This document shows, one piece after another, positions 1 to 12,349 of a stretch of 60,885 bases of DNA. A program made the translations under genes and the position numbers. Below the pieces are notes generated by a model. It did not search any database. It saw nothing but the letters and a program-made list of their open reading frames with translations, and was not told the origin of the DNA. The DNA comes from Silene noctiflora (taxonomy: Eukaryota > Streptophyta > Magnoliopsida > Caryophyllales > Caryophyllaceae). Where the stretch lies: positions 393,291 through 454,175 of the forward strand of contig VHZZ01000015.1 of assembly GCA_009801015.1 (NCBI GenBank), in the 5' to 3' direction. Position 1 is the first letter of the stretch, and each line of letters starts with the position of its first letter.

Positions 1-153
1 TTAATAAAAATATAATAATTTCATGAAATAAATAGTAATTAGTAATTTCCTTATTTAGTGAATGGACTTAAATTGTCATAAACTTCCTTATTTAGGAAGA
101 TGCTTTTGGAGGGAAAAATTGTAAGATCACCTACTTTTTTAGTATATAGGGGA
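1..153 (-). mobile_element. Helitron, 5-prime end only (cut by window edge)
   Basis: Read on the minus strand, the element begins TCCCCTATATACTAAAAAAG just after an A, the usual A-TC entry of a Helitron. The stretch with ggagggaaaaattg closely matches the equivalent end of the Helitron at 37429. The 3-prime hairpin and CTRR end would lie before the window, so only the leading end is seen. No coding sequence is visible. Confidence 0.5.
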
Positions 154-1427
154 TTTTCTTACTATATGTTTATAGCTAGGGGCGAATTTTGGATTGAATA
201 ACAGGGGGCCGAGATTTAAACTATTAATTTAGTGAGTCAACCATTAAGACTAAATTATTGAGTCAAGAAGGGTCGGCTGATAATTTGACATTGTTTTATT
301 ATGAAAAACCATCGAAGTTCGTCGCGCCTCCTCCAGGCATAACTAAGATCCTTCAATTTTCATAGCAAACACTTAAAACATTGCACTTATTATGTCTTGT
401 TCTTTTCGGCTTATTTTCAACTCTCATTTAGCTCACTTCAATCCAACCTAGCTTAATTCAGCTTATTTACTTTAGTTCAGCTCGGTTTATTAATTTCAGC
501 TCACTTAACTCAACCTAAAAGAACAGGATCTTACGTGAGACTTCAAACGATATTTTAAAACCGAACCTCTCAATTTTATTTGACGGGTCCGATACTAAGA
601 ATGATTACTTTAATTAAGTAATGAATTATTTCAATAATGTCAAATGTTCTCATAATGATGTTCATAATATACTCGAAGAATGCACTTTTAAGTTTGATTT
701 TCAAAGCATTGTCAACGTAACGACCACGCTATCTTATTCCCATGCATAAATAGTTATTTTCCACTAATAATATACGGAGTATAATATAATATATATTATT
801 ATTAATTATTATCATATTATTATTCATATTAACATCCCTGTTGGTACGTTATCTCCCGACCATCTACTCCTTGACTTTTTTATTTTTATTTTTTTTAATT
901 AATTAATTAAACTTATTATTCTTGTTCTTCATTAATTGTTCACACGAGTGCATGGCAGATTAATTTCTTGATTTGCGTGCCTAGATTTTCTCAGGTAACT
1001 TCTCCTTTGACAATTATCAAAATAATGTACCACCATGCATGGACTTTGGTTTCAAATTAAGAATAATATATAGCTAGATCATGTTCAAACTAAAAATAAA
1101 TAAATAAGACATTCGTTGTTATATTAACGGTATTATTTTTCTTGTAGGACAGTTGCTTTGCATACATCGATAATTCGATATATTCGTTATTGAGCAATAT
1201 TATTGTATAGAAACGTCTAACACTAACGATCTGATAGCGTGAGACATAAAATAATCGTCTCACACTAAAAAGTTGGTATACTTACAATGAACCCACAAAA
1301 TAATTTGTGATCGTTTGAGAAAATTCATGATGCCCATATTATAATCCTAACAAAAACTAATTCGCTATTAATTATATGTCTCGAATATTGTTGTATTTAA
1401 CAAGAACTATTAAATACACTAGATTTA

Positions 1428-1430
<3 letters not shown>

Positions 1431-1473
<43 letters not shown>
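1431..1473. repeat. (ATT)n microsatellite
   Basis: About 14 uninterrupted ATT units in AT-rich spacer. Confidence 0.9.
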
Positions 1474-1619
1474 GTCTCCTCGACGCATCCATCTCTAACA
1501 GATATGGATAGCAGTTTTATCACATTAATTAGGTTTTTTTTGTGCAAATCACATTAATTAGGTTAAAATATATATTAATTATGTAGAAAATGAGCAACTA
1601 TCTTCAAATGTTCAAAAAT

Positions 1620-1890
1620 CGTAACGAGGTACAAAACAAGAAATGCGTCGATTGTATACATATGCTAGCTTACATTACACACATATAGTAACATACAACG
1701 ATCTCATATCGATTGATCCTCAAAATGAGGTACAAAATAAGAAATGTGCCGATATGTCGCTCTCATAGCGATTGAACTTAAAAACGAGGTACAAAACACG
1801 ACACGTGTCAATTGTATGCCTACATTAGAGTATTAGACATATGCAACATACAACGGTCTCATATCGATTGATCCTTCAAAACCGATGAAA
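1620..1890. repeat. degenerate tandem repeat, about 155-160 bp unit
   Basis: The strings aacgaggtacaaaac (1623 and 1783) and acatacaacg followed by tctcatatcgattgatcc (1691 and 1846) recur at spacings of 160 and 155 bases. A partial third copy of gaggtacaaaa lies near 1726. No coding frame accompanies the repeat. Confidence 0.7.
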
Positions 1891-2106
1891 ATATAGAAGT
1901 ATAAGACTAATAATTCAGTAATTTCATAATACGATTAAACAAAAACATCAGTAAACATTTATAAAATGTCGATTGTTGTTACTTGTTACTTAAGATAACA
2001 ATATATAATGACGATCAAACTTTGTTGATAACAAAATTAACCCAAATATACTCTTTTAATTTTTTTTTTTCCTTCCTCTATGTACTACTCTTTGAACACT
2101 GCCACA

Positions 2107-2703
2107 TCAGAACCGTTGCGATACCGACACGTGTCGACGACGATGAAATTGACTAGAACCAACGATTGAGATTAATCCACCTAGTGGAGGCTTCATTTTG
2201 GACCGGTATATCATCTCATCGTACGCCCTTCTATAAAACTTAAAATAATTAACAAAACCGTCTCGAATCTTCTCCTCTTTTCCACCCGAGCACATCCTAT
2301 CGCGTCGACTAAATGAAAAAGCCGACGCGGTAGGCGTGCTAGGGAGTTTCGCAGCTTGAGCATCAGCATTGTGTGATTTTTGAGGTAAAGGAGTCGAAGG
2401 AATGAAATTCTTTCTTAAGAGTTTATCTCCACCGTTGATTATATTGCCACGTGGCGAAGCAAAGGAGAACGATCTTGCTGTGGGTCCCAGGATGGATGAT
2501 GACGTGGATGTGGATATGGTGGGGCCAACTTTGGAAGATGACGTGTCATGTCCACCTAGGGAGAGATACCATGGTTTGAGAGAGTCAAAGTGGTGGGCCA
2601 CTGTGAAGGTGAACCGGGATGATGCTGATGAACCGATTTTGGGTTGGGCTTGGACCGGGATTGAGGTTGAGTCGAACCGGAGCGAGGCGGCTCGAGGGTA
2701 CAT
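2107..2703 (-). CDS. hypothetical Ser-rich protein, 198 aa, single exon
   Basis: An uninterrupted 198-codon frame in DNA that is otherwise full of stops. The product is rich in Ser and Pro in its first 130 residues and basic and aromatic at the end ([15 protein letters not shown] near residue 150). No family is recognised, and no transit peptide, membrane segment or known motif is obvious. A 105-codon frame that starts with ATG (2402-2719, plus strand) overlaps it completely, ends in an acidic and Trp-rich stretch ([17 protein letters not shown]), and is an alternative reading of the locus. The longer frame is preferred because a 198-codon gap without stops is the less likely chance event here. 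At most one of the two is probably real. Confidence 0.4.
   Translation of the reverse strand: MYPRAASLRFDSTSIPVQAQPKIGSSASSRFTFTVAHHFDSLKPWYLSLGGHDTSSSKVGPTISTSTSSSILGPTARSFSFASPRGNIINGGDKLLRKNFIPSTPLPQKSHNADAQAAKLPSTPTASAFSFSRRDRMCSGGKEEKIRDGFVNYFKFYRRAYDEMIYRSKMKPPLGGLISIVGSSQFHRRRHVSVSQRF
2125..2136. promoter_or_regulatory. palindromic G-box (CGACACGTGTCG)
   Basis: A perfect 12-base palindrome around CACGTG, the core bound by plant bZIP and bHLH factors. Two further ACGT-core sites lie at 2446-2455 (GCCACGTGGC, a perfect palindrome) and 2539-2548 (TGACGTGTCA). Three such sites in about 420 bases is more than expected by chance, but all lie inside or at the edge of the overlapping open frames, so a promoter role is inference. 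Confidence 0.35.
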
Positions 2704-2719
2704 TGAGAAGTCGTTGTAG
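2402..2719 (+). CDS. alternative 105-aa frame antisense to the 198-aa ORF
   Basis: ATG-initiated frame with an in-frame TGA about 20 bases upstream, so it cannot extend. The product is acidic in the middle ([11 protein letters not shown]) with a Trp-containing C-terminal part. Codon use looks reasonable for a plant gene, but the frame lies wholly inside the longer minus-strand ORF and I recognise no family. Recorded because reading frame alone does not settle which strand is coding. Confidence 0.3.
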   Translation: MKFFLKSLSPPLIILPRGEAKENDLAVGPRMDDDVDVDMVGPTLEDDVSCPPRERYHGLRESKWWATVKVNRDDADEPILGWAWTGIEVESNRSEAARGYIEKSL

Positions 2720-4395
2720 TCTAATGTTACTGATTCTTGGTAGTCTGATGAGGAGACTATTGTTGTTACGTTTGATAGCTCGATAAATGGACGTACACCC
2801 TGTTAAAAAAACAACAAAAGAAAATGAGACGGTGTCATCTCGTAATAATAATATCGAGACGCAATATCAAAACATTCATAATAGGCATTATTGATATATG
2901 AACTAATGACGGATCCTATAGAAGTATGTTAGGAAAAATTAATCAAAAAAATTGTCCGAGTTATGATTGTATTTGTAAAAAGAATTTAAATGTTAAAAAA
3001 ATTACATACTCATACAATGACTTGAAAACAAGGAGTAATAATACCAAATACGGATTTATTTAGGTTGTCTTATTCTAGAGGATGATTGAATTTAGCGATA
3101 TTTATTGTATTAGTTTATCCGATTTATTTGATCTTTTATATTTGATTATAATACTGTTAACAGAAAAACGGTACAGAATTTAAAAAATGGGAGTGATCAA
3201 TGATTTAAAGCATGACAAACTAACAATGATAATGAGTTGACAAATTGACAATCTAAAGTTTGAAAAATGTATTTAAAACAAGAGTCATACAGATTAAGGG
3301 CCCTATTAAAAGTGAAAATTTGTTACTAATATAGTGGAATTTTACTATTCTCATATACTTTTAAACTTACAAAATAACAAAGCCATATGCTCATCACATG
3401 GAAATGTGGGGTAGAAGACTAGAAGGGGTGGGTTTACAAATTTACAACAAACAATGCAAAAGTTACATGCAAAAACATTTGACTCATTAACCCAAAAAAA
3501 GACTAGGATAATTGAGGTAGGAACATTGAACAGAGTGAACATGGTAAGAATAAACAGGATTTTACCTAAGTTAATTTTACCTAACCTAACAAATCTTGAC
3601 TAAGTAACTATTGTTTTGTTGGGTGAGACGGTTTCACATTATAAAATGGTTTTATTGTACGTAAATCTGCTCCACGGTGTAAATAAAAGAATTAGGTGAC
3701 AAATTTTTGTATAAAAAAAAAAGTTTTATAGTGTGAAATCGTCTTATTCAGAACAAAGGTCTCATTAGGTGAGACGGTTTTACACTATAAAACGGTTATT
3801 TTGTATGTAAAACCGTCTTATTACAAAAGGGCCGTCTCAGAATGTTACAAAAGACGATTTCACACTATAATTAGAACGATTATTTTATACATAAAACCGT
3901 TTTATTACAAAGGGACCGTTTCAGAATGTTGTGATCTTGACTAGTAGTAACTCTTTACCTAAAAGAACCTGAATTGTGATCCTACAATCATCATCATCAT
4001 CAATGGGGGTGAAATGATGACCTTTTTGAACGGCTATGATTGGGCCATGATTTCACTGTAAAAAGTCTTACAGTTTCAAATTAGTTTCCCTCCTTTTTTA
4101 CTATTCACATTCTACATGTGAACTACTAGAAAAAAGCCTTTAATCATCATTGGATTGAATTTCACCTTCTACCCTTATCCTCTCCTTTTTTAATTTGTTT
4201 TATAAAAGTAACTTGTAATTATCTTAATTTTGAATTTCTTCAACAACCTTAGCAACTTTACAACTAATATTTGGGACTAGTAGAATATGGCACTCATGAA
4301 TTTCATGTTAATTCAAAAATATGTTGGTACCGAGATGAAAATGTGTAAAGAATTGCATTGAATAATAGCGATAAGTTTAGAATTAATAAAATACG
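2720..4395. other. spacer downstream of the Sec14-like gene, MITE-rich
   Basis: AT-rich spacer where the missing last exons of the Sec14-like gene would be expected. I searched both frames and strands for the conserved continuation after the YLWK motif and did not find it. The minus-strand frame at 3351-3542 has no recognisable content. Repeat copies at 3620-3935 are listed separately. Confidence 0.5.
3622..3935. repeat. cluster of GTGAGACGGT-type MITE copies
   Basis: Several head-to-tail and inverted copies of a short element: gtgagacggtttcacatt (3624), gtgtgaaatcgtctt (3731), gtgagacggttttacac (3770), aaaaccgtcttattac (3810) and related strings to 3930. The pairing of gtgagacggt with aaccgtct makes small foldbacks typical of MITEs. 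The same family recurs at 1238, 8240, 12040, 30560 and 57351. Confidence 0.6.
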
Positions 4396-7300
4396 TTATA
4401 GAAGAAGGAAGAATGATAGGTTGGTTACCTTCCAAAGATAGTTAAAGAGAGAAGGAGGATCAATGACAAATGCTTTGTGGAGACGACAAGGATAATGCTC
4501 GGCCACAATCTTTAGTGTTGGGAGTAATACGTTCATGAAACTTGAAGCTGATCTGAAAAAACCTGACAATTTACATATATTATTAATTCAATGATCAAAC
4601 AAGCATCGATTGGCCTTACATGCACAACTTCATATTTAAACCATAATAGAAACTAAAACGAAATACTCGTGTGATAATATCCCGATTCCACATATTCGAG
4701 TATTTTACATGTTATCTTCCCTATTATATATATAGATTGGTTGGTATACGACCATGCATTGTTTTGGTTTACAAATGAGTTTTGAATAACAATATTCAAA
4801 TCTCTTATTATACTCGTAACACTTCATTTCATATGAAACGGTTTTACAATAAACGACTTACTCGTCTTTTTATTTTAAGGAATGTAGAGTATGTCATTCC
4901 TTTCCAAACCCATAACAAGAAAGACCCATGATAATTTATAAAGCCTGAGTAAAATTGACTAATCTTAGTATAGTTTGTACAAATTTCCATGACATTCCAC
5001 ATTTACCCTTGGGAACTCAACTTACTATTGCTATTGGGATGAGTGTGATAGTGACAATTGAAGGGCAATCAATGGAAAAATCATCATAAATCAAAATAAA
5101 ATAAAATTATTATTATTATACACCCAACAAATAAACAAATTGTTGGGTCTTCCGACACACCAAAGTCTTACTTTTTTGTCCATGTGAGAAGACAAAAAGT
5201 GAAGTTTCTGAGAGACAAAAAACAGTGTTTTTGGACATACATTATGGAATAAAATCAGTGGAATTAATAATGTGTCTCAAAAATTTTATTTAGGCGTGCT
5301 CTTTAAAAGATTAAAACAAAATAATATTATCATGCAAAAAGTTATAAATATGTTGCATTATCTATCTAGAAGTATACAAAAAGAAAAGTGAGTTTACTTA
5401 ACTAAAGTTAAAGCGTGTTTTTTACTTATTTAAACGAGTTTCAACTGCTTAAATCATGACACGGATGTTAAAAAGTAGTCATCAAAAGAATTATTGTAAG
5501 TGGTTTAATTTAATTCTTATGTAAAAGGGTTATAACTGCCTAAATCATGACATGTAGACGTTAAAAAGTACAGTAACTATCAGATAAATCCTTTTAAGCA
5601 AGTTTTATATATAACGGGTTTTAACTGCATAAACACGTAGATGTTAAAAAGTAGCTATCGAAAAAATCGTTTTAAGCGGGTTTATACTTATACAGGAGTA
5701 CGAAATTTTAGCTACATAAATCACGACATATAGACATGAAAAAGTACTCCGTAACTATTAAAAGAATCTGTTTTACGATTTTACATGAGATCACATTCCA
5801 TAGTTCCACAAGCATTGGTAATTAAAGTTGGAGAATTATAAAAAGGTGTATTAAGCCTTATAATCCAGATTCAGCCTTTTTATGAGAAGGAATCAGTGGT
5901 ATAGTAAATGACGAAACTACCCTTTGTTTTCAAATTTTAATCTAGGCGGGAAAGGGTATAAAGCAGGGTAATATAGTAAACTTACTTGCATCAAATAGAA
6001 TGACAAATTGCTCAACATATCTTGACATTGTTTGTACGGCCACTTCTAGTGTAAATACCATTAAACGAGTAAATCTGCAAATTAAAAAACATAAATTATT
6101 TACAGAAATTACGGAATAATTAAGACGGTTTTATAATATGAGATTATTCGTTCATCCATTAACTCATTAAACTTAATTTATTACTACAATTAATAAATGA
6201 GCGTATTTATATACTACGGAGTATTGTTTATACGAAGGAACCGTCTCATATGATAAAACGGACTTACGAGGATAATTATTGGATGTTTGAATTTTTTATA
6301 AAAAAGGGAGTAATGAAGGTGACTGTGCTTACAGTTTCTGTGAATGAAACTTCTGATAGTCTTGCTTTATTCTGAAAACCTACAAAACACCAAACAACTA
6401 AAGTCTTCACATTTTATTCTCTTACAAAAACTGGTCATTTTCATTAAAGTCAACAAAAGTATATTCTTTAAATTCAAATAATACGATTGAACTATAATTT
6501 ACGATAAATTGCCATTCGATAAAATATTACCAATCAGATAAAATTACTATTCTTTAAATTCAAATACATGAACTAAAGCGAAATAATTTAAAGACGAATT
6601 TTTAGATTATAAATTAAAGTAAATGTCATTCGATAAAATATTACCAATCCGATAAAATTACTATTCTTTAAATTCAAATACATGAACTAAAGCGAAATAA
6701 TTTAAAGATGAATTTTTAGATTATGGATTAAAGTAAATATCATTCGGTAAAATATTGTTGATATGACAAAATTATTATTCTTTAAATTCAAATACGATAA
6801 ATTAAAGCAAAATAATTTACAGACAAATAAACTTTTAGATTGTGAAGTAAATGTGACTCAATAAAATATTATCAACATGACAAAATTAGTATTCTTTAAA
6901 TTCAAATAATACGATTGAACTAAAGTCAAATAGTTTACGATAAAGTGTCATTCGATAAAATATTACCAACACGGTAAAATTACTATTCTCTAAATTCAAA
7001 TACGATGAACTAAAGCGAAATAATTTAAAGATGAATTTTTAGATTGTGAAATAAATGTGATTTGATAAATTAAAGCAAAATAGTTTACGGACAAATAAAC
7101 TTTTAGATTGTGAAGTAAATGTCATTGGATAAAATATTACCAACATGACAAAAAATTACTATTCTTAAATTCAAATACGATGAACTAAAGCAAAATAATT
7201 TAAAGACGGATTCTAAAATTGTGAAGTAAATGTCATTCCATAAAATATTACCAGAACGGGTCGTGATTCCTCATCGTGACCAGCTACATAAGCTAGACCT

Positions 7301-7760
7301 TCTGCCAACTCTCCTGAAAACTCATCTGCTATTAAATTCTCTGCATTTTAATTAACCAAAACATTAATATTTATAGAAACCGAAATTTGAGAAGCGGGAA
7401 GAAAATAGACGGAATTTAATTAATTAATTATTATTAATTAATTAAAATTAATTAAATACCAATGCCAATGGTATCGCGCCACGTAAGAGAAGCTCTCAAT
7501 TGTTTAGCAGCTTTCTTCACATTTTCACCCTTTACTTTCAAAAACCTCTCAACACAAGCCGTGTTACAAAATTTCTCCTGTTACAAAAATAAACAATAGA
7601 TGATTAGGGGACGGTACGTGTCTCAATGGAACTCGCAAATTGTAAGTCGAATCGGAAATAGCTAAATAATTACTTGTTTGAGAGAAAGAGGAGATTGTTT
7701 TTGGAGTAAGTGAAGAACAGCTTCAATTCTGGTCTTCTCTTTGTTGTTGTTTTTCCCCAT
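4396..7760 (-). CDS. Sec14-like (CRAL-TRIO) phosphatidylinositol transfer protein, 3-prime truncated
   Basis: Six phase-compatible exons on the minus strand: 7674-7760, 7460-7577, 7252-7340, 6333-6379, 5986-6074 and 4429-4547. They encode 183 residues beginning [19 protein letters not shown]. The CRAL-TRIO N-terminal part ([26 protein letters not shown]) leads into the lipid-binding domain ([73 protein letters not shown]). The family, cytosolic proteins that exchange phosphatidylinositol and other lipids, normally continues after YLWK for roughly 100 residues with a GVRPF-type strand, but no such exon is visible downstream. Unspliced reading beyond 4429 adds ten residues to a TAA at 4396-4398. 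The copy is therefore truncated, a pseudogene, or has very diverged last exons. Intron 3 carries a minisatellite. Confidence 0.75.
6480..7250. repeat. minisatellite, 114-bp unit, inside a Sec14-like intron
   Basis: The string attactattctttaaattc, followed by caaatac, gaactaaagcgaaataattt and cattcgataaaatattacc, recurs starting at about 6543, 6657, 6771, 6885, 6979 and 7155. Spacing is exactly 114 bases for the first four starts, then 94 and 176, so later units carry deletions and insertions. The array ends directly against the exon at 7252-7340, and the last unit (aaaatattacc) forms that exon's donor flank. Confidence 0.85.
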
Positions 7761-7940
7761 TGAAATTTTGTATGTTAGTTTTTATGATGGAATAATTGTT
7801 GGATTAATATCCCAAACTTCGTTTACACGTTACAAATTAAACTTAAAAATAATTGAGAAAAAAACAGAGAGAGAAAGAAATAAAGAAAGAAAGAAAGAAA
7901 GAAAGATTTTGTGTGGAGTTTATAGAAGGGACGCACTTAT
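7761..7940 (-). promoter_or_regulatory. Sec14-like gene 5-prime UTR with TATA box and AAAG repeat
   Basis: On the minus strand a TATAAATA box lies at 7965-7972, and a transcription start about 30 bases downstream would give a 5-prime UTR of roughly 175 bases. That leader contains an (AAAG)n-type microsatellite at about 7875-7905. Placement of the start is inferred from TATA spacing only. Confidence 0.45.
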
Positions 7941-8678
7941 GAACTGAGGAATGTCAAGTGTGTGTATTTATAATAAAGATTATCTCATCACTTTATACCG
8001 AGTCGGTCTTTCTTAATACGGGTATATATATAAATTCGTTTATGTTAGTTTTTAAATATTTTGTGTTTGGCTTGTTTATTTACTTGAAGCGTTTTAAGCT
8101 TATATTTATGGATATATCTGTCTAAAAAATAAAAAGTTAATCTGATAGATTTTATATTTAATTGGTCCTTCTTGATACGGGTATACATATATTTGTTTTA
8201 ACAGGTTAAATTGTACCTCATTTAGATAAACACCAAAATTGGAGAGAGGCGGTCTCTCACTAAGTTATTAAGAGACCAATCTTCCGTACCCATTTATTTG
8301 TTTTTCGTGACCCTTTTATTGTTGATCGTGACGTAGTAATTTCGTACCTATTTACATACTAAATGTACTCACTTTTTCTTAAAATTATAAAATAATCTCT
8401 CAATAAACTTATTGTGAGACCATCTTTCAGGAGACTTAATCTTAGATAAATTGGACAAAGTTTTTGCTAGTCTGTAGACATTTTGCTTTTGTCATGTCTA
8501 TTTATTTAAACCGTTTTAAGTTTATAGTGGATATATGATATATTTGTCTTAATACAAGAATAAGATAATCTGATAATTAACTTTATATTCAATTCAGCTT
8601 ATCTCTCTTAATACGGTTATATGTAGCGCAAAATACCTCATTTAGACAAATTAGACAATATTTGTGCTAAAAATCTAT

Positions 8679-8860
8679 TATTATTTTTTTCTTTTTGGTG
8701 TAAACCATCCGGTTTAATCCGGATTCGAGCCGGGTATGATCACTAAGGCGGTAATACTCTCCCTCATGAGTTTCAACAATGCTGCATTCCCAGGGCTCGA
8801 ACACGAAATTTCTGATTAAGCTAGAACAACCCCTTACCAGTTGATCTAAGTGCTCATGGG
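8679..8860 (-). mobile_element. tRNA-derived SINE with perfect 17-bp target-site duplication
   Basis: The element is flanked by identical copies of ttgtgctaaaaatctat at 8662-8678 and 8861-8877. Read on the minus strand, a tRNA-like head contains a box A resembling TAGATCAACTGGTAA (8834-8848) and a box B GTTCGAGCC (8794-8802), spaced as in tRNA genes. The other end has an A-rich tail, seen as tattattttttt ctttttgg on the plus strand. Intact duplication and both promoter boxes point to a recent RNA polymerase III-transcribed retroposon. Confidence 0.85.
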
Positions 8861-8877
8861 TTGTGCTAAAAATCTAT

Positions 8878-11800
8878 AAACATTTTGTTTGTATCGTATC
8901 CAGTTTTAAGTTTACAACGGATATAACCGTCTAAAACGGAATATTATGCTTTATATGATATGATGATGGAAGTAAGTAAGATTTAAAATTTTAAAAGATG
9001 TTAGTTTATAACGTCAGTTTTGGGAAAGATCGGACGGTGGAAAATATGGGATTGATATAAAATAGTGGTTTTAAGGTATATAGGCTTGATTTTGGAGGGA
9101 TATATGGCCCAGCCTAGTGCAGTAAAGTGGGAAGGTTACCCGTTACAATCTCATCATTTATGAACTTATGCTTTATTTATTTAAATTTATTTATTGCTTT
9201 TTCATTTTTAGTGATTTTGTGGTTTTGGTAAAATCTGTGTGTTTTAATAATGTGACTATTTTGTACTGCAGTAAAAAGTCAAATTTAAGGTAGGCCTGAA
9301 ATAAAACATGGTAGACTTCACTTGAGTTAAAAAGTCAAATTAAGTGTGGTAAACTGTGTAAAAAGACATGTAAACAGTTGTAAGTATTGACAATTTTGTA
9401 ATGGTTTGGCTTTTACAAAGGGTTAATTAATTAATTAATACTCATAAAATAAATACAAATTCTCGTTAAAGACGGAGACAATCTATCACAAGCAGAAGAC
9501 GGATAGTGCCCCTCTCATAACATGCAAGTGACATTATCCATAGGGTGTTCCATTTCTCCCTCACTTGCCCTCTCACCAGCCTTATTATGAGATGGACAAT
9601 ATTCGTTGTAAAATAAAATGTATTGTGTTTATATTTTTGGAGAATTCAGACGGTACTATGAGATTTGACATTTTGCACTACAAATCTAATTTTTTGATCG
9701 GGAAAATTTTAAGAGGTTATAACTCGTGTGCTACGAGTTTAATCGATCAACTTTTCAAGAATTACGTTTGAATAAAAAAAAATATTGTGTTTGGATTTCG
9801 TGGTTAGAAGTTTTTGTTTCATCTTTCAAAATATGTATTTTTAATATATTCACGATAGAAATTATTAGGTTCGACCCGACAACAAAAAAAGTTGGAAAGG
9901 ATTAGCTTGCAAGGGAATAAGTACGATTAGATTTCGTGACTTTTTTTGTCCGTCACAAGCTTGGTAAGACAAAGGGGTAAGTGAAAGGGCAAGTGGGAGA
10001 AGGTTATGAGAGGTGAGAAGCTTGTTACCGTCACAAGTAAGACGGACCGAACATTTTTAATGGGACAAGCTCTTTGTCAATATCTTTGTAGTTTGTATCA
10101 ATCAATGGGCCAACACCTTCAGAACTTTGTGAGCCGGCCCAAACCAACTTCTTAAGTCGGCCCATACAGAACTTAGGTAGCTCAATGTACGGTTAGAACC
10201 TTTGCACAATCAATGAAGTGAATGAACCAACTTTGCTAGCTCACAAGTATACCATAAATCACTTTGATAAATACTTTTTTGTGGATCACTTATATTCGTA
10301 TAAAGTCGTTTTATACAAGTATATTATAAATCACTTTGATAAATATTTTTTTGTAGATCATAATCTCCTTGTGAATTGGACCAGTATCATATAAGACGTA
10401 CGTTACTAATAGTTTAGAAGGTTGTTTGGTTATGGCCTTATGATGTTCAAGAAAGAGTAAGAGGGAAATGATTATTTTTCTTGGTGTTATTGGACTACTT
10501 CATTGATTCCCTTTCCAATCTTCTTACCTCATACTCGTTTACGCCCTTATCCCACGTCCACCCAAGATATCTCATTTCTTTATCCTTGGGCCCCAGCTAC
10601 CAATAGCGGACCTTGATTAAAATGTCAAGGGAGGCTGAGAATTGAAGTTACCGCCTCTTACGTATGAAATTGTAGTATATTAAAAATAAAAGAGGTTGAT
10701 GGAGGCATTAAGTCTCGAACTTTAGTCTTGCTCGTGAGAAGTAGCCTTGGAAACTACATAAGCACCTAACTATCATGCATGTCTAAGTCACTGCATCATA
10801 TGTAACAAAATTTTTGGGGTGATTCAGGCCATGTCCGCGTGTCCTAAGATCTACCACTACCAAGTACCAACCACCACCATTAGTCAATCAACAGGCACCA
10901 CGGAAACTACTAACACTTAATTTGCGACCACCATCACCACCACCCATATTTGTTTTTTTCTCGGTGAAGAAGGGTGGGGCGGGGGGGGGTTCGTGGTAGC
11001 GAAATTGGTGTGTCTTTTTTATGATGGTGTCGTGGATTTAGAGAGCGGGATAAGGACCCGACATGTTGGAAGAGGGTTTGTCGGAACTTGAACTAGGGTG
11101 GGGATGGAGGCGTAGGCATAAGCGACGGGAGAGTAAAAGAGTTACCGATAGTGGTGGTTGTGGCGGTTAGTGGCTTTTGTGGTGGGCATGGATAGGATTA
11201 TTAGGTGGAACTGCAAAGACAATTATCTTTCTTTTTTCTAATACATACCAACTAATGATTTGCTTGGTTCACCATAGTAGATAGAATTACCAAGAAACTT
11301 AATTTACATAAAGTTGTGCTTGATGTGAATTGTATAAAAGTTATTTTGTTTGCATGTGGAAAATGAATTGATGTCAAAATTTCCACTCATCGGAGGGGAT
11401 TGATAAATTGAAGTCCTACATTTTGCCTGAATTGGAGTTACATGAGATATCCTACTTCTCATGAACTTGAAAATCAAACAATATCATGTGTATTCGGTTT
11501 GGGAGAAATTTTACTTCCCATTGCAAGAAGAACAACAAACAATCCCTAAATATCTAAATTAAAGGAATTTCACTTCCTTTCTCCTAGTACACCTTTTTTT
11601 TTGTTCCACTTTCATATCCACTCGCAAACCAATTGTCCCTTAATTAATTGAAATTGGCCACTTATCGATCTATTGGAGTCACTAACCTAAAACCAGCTTG
11701 AGATTATCGTGGAACAGTGAATCTTGTTGGATGAGTTGGATTCAGATCAAATTCAGATATCGTGCTAGATCACGAAAAAATTACAATCCATTCAGGAGTA

Positions 11801-12300
11801 TCACGTGACTCAAAATCTATGGATTGTTTCAAATTCAACTATTAGTTCACTTGAAAATTTTACGAATTCACAATTCTAAAAAAAAATTAACATCATATAT
11901 TACTCTAGACCAACCGTTACAAATTTTGAACACTTTAACATAATATATCCCTATAACAACAGTATATATGATAAAGAAGTAGAGATTTCTTTTTAAACTA
12001 TTTGATGTCACAAAGCTATTAAAAAGGCACAAAATTTTTGGAAAGACGGTCTCTCAATAACGTTATTGACAGACCTCTTACATGATGGGGTGAGAGACCG
12101 ACTGAATTTTTTGTTTCCTTATTATATCTCTCACTAAAACAGTGAGAGACGATATCTCACGAGACATACCGAAAGGAAGGACCAAAAAAAAAAAAATTAA
12201 GATTCATCTGAATTATATTTTTAATAATATTATTATTTTTTTTTTTTTTTTGAAAAGTTCTTAATTTTTCTTTTTTTGGTAAATAATATTTTTTTGAAAA
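8878..12300. other. intergenic spacer, no gene seen
   Basis: No reading frame here starts with ATG and shows recognisable content. The frame at 9565-9771 begins at a TTG and has no known motif. The stretch holds G-rich patches near 10978-11170, copies of the gacggtctctcac repeat near 12040-12165, and poly-T and poly-A runs. Confidence 0.55.
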
Positions 12301-12349
12301 AAGGGTGAGAAACGATAAAATAAACCTGCAAAAGAGGTCTCTCTATTCT

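Larger units (their letters stand above)
154..2100. other. intergenic, AT-rich, no gene seen
   Basis: Very AT-rich spacer without a credible reading frame. It holds an (ATT)n microsatellite at about 1431-1473 and a degenerate tandem repeat at about 1620-1890. A copy of the dispersed gtgagac...gtctcac repeat lies near 1238-1265. Confidence 0.6.

Noticed and set aside
3351..3542. 63-codon minus-strand frame as a missing Sec14 exon
   Set aside because: Its sequence has no similarity to the family's C-terminal part and lacks the expected GVRPF-type motif and splice acceptor.
9565..9771. 68-codon plus-strand frame
   Set aside because: Starts at a non-ATG codon, lacks conserved motifs, and lies in AT-rich spacer.
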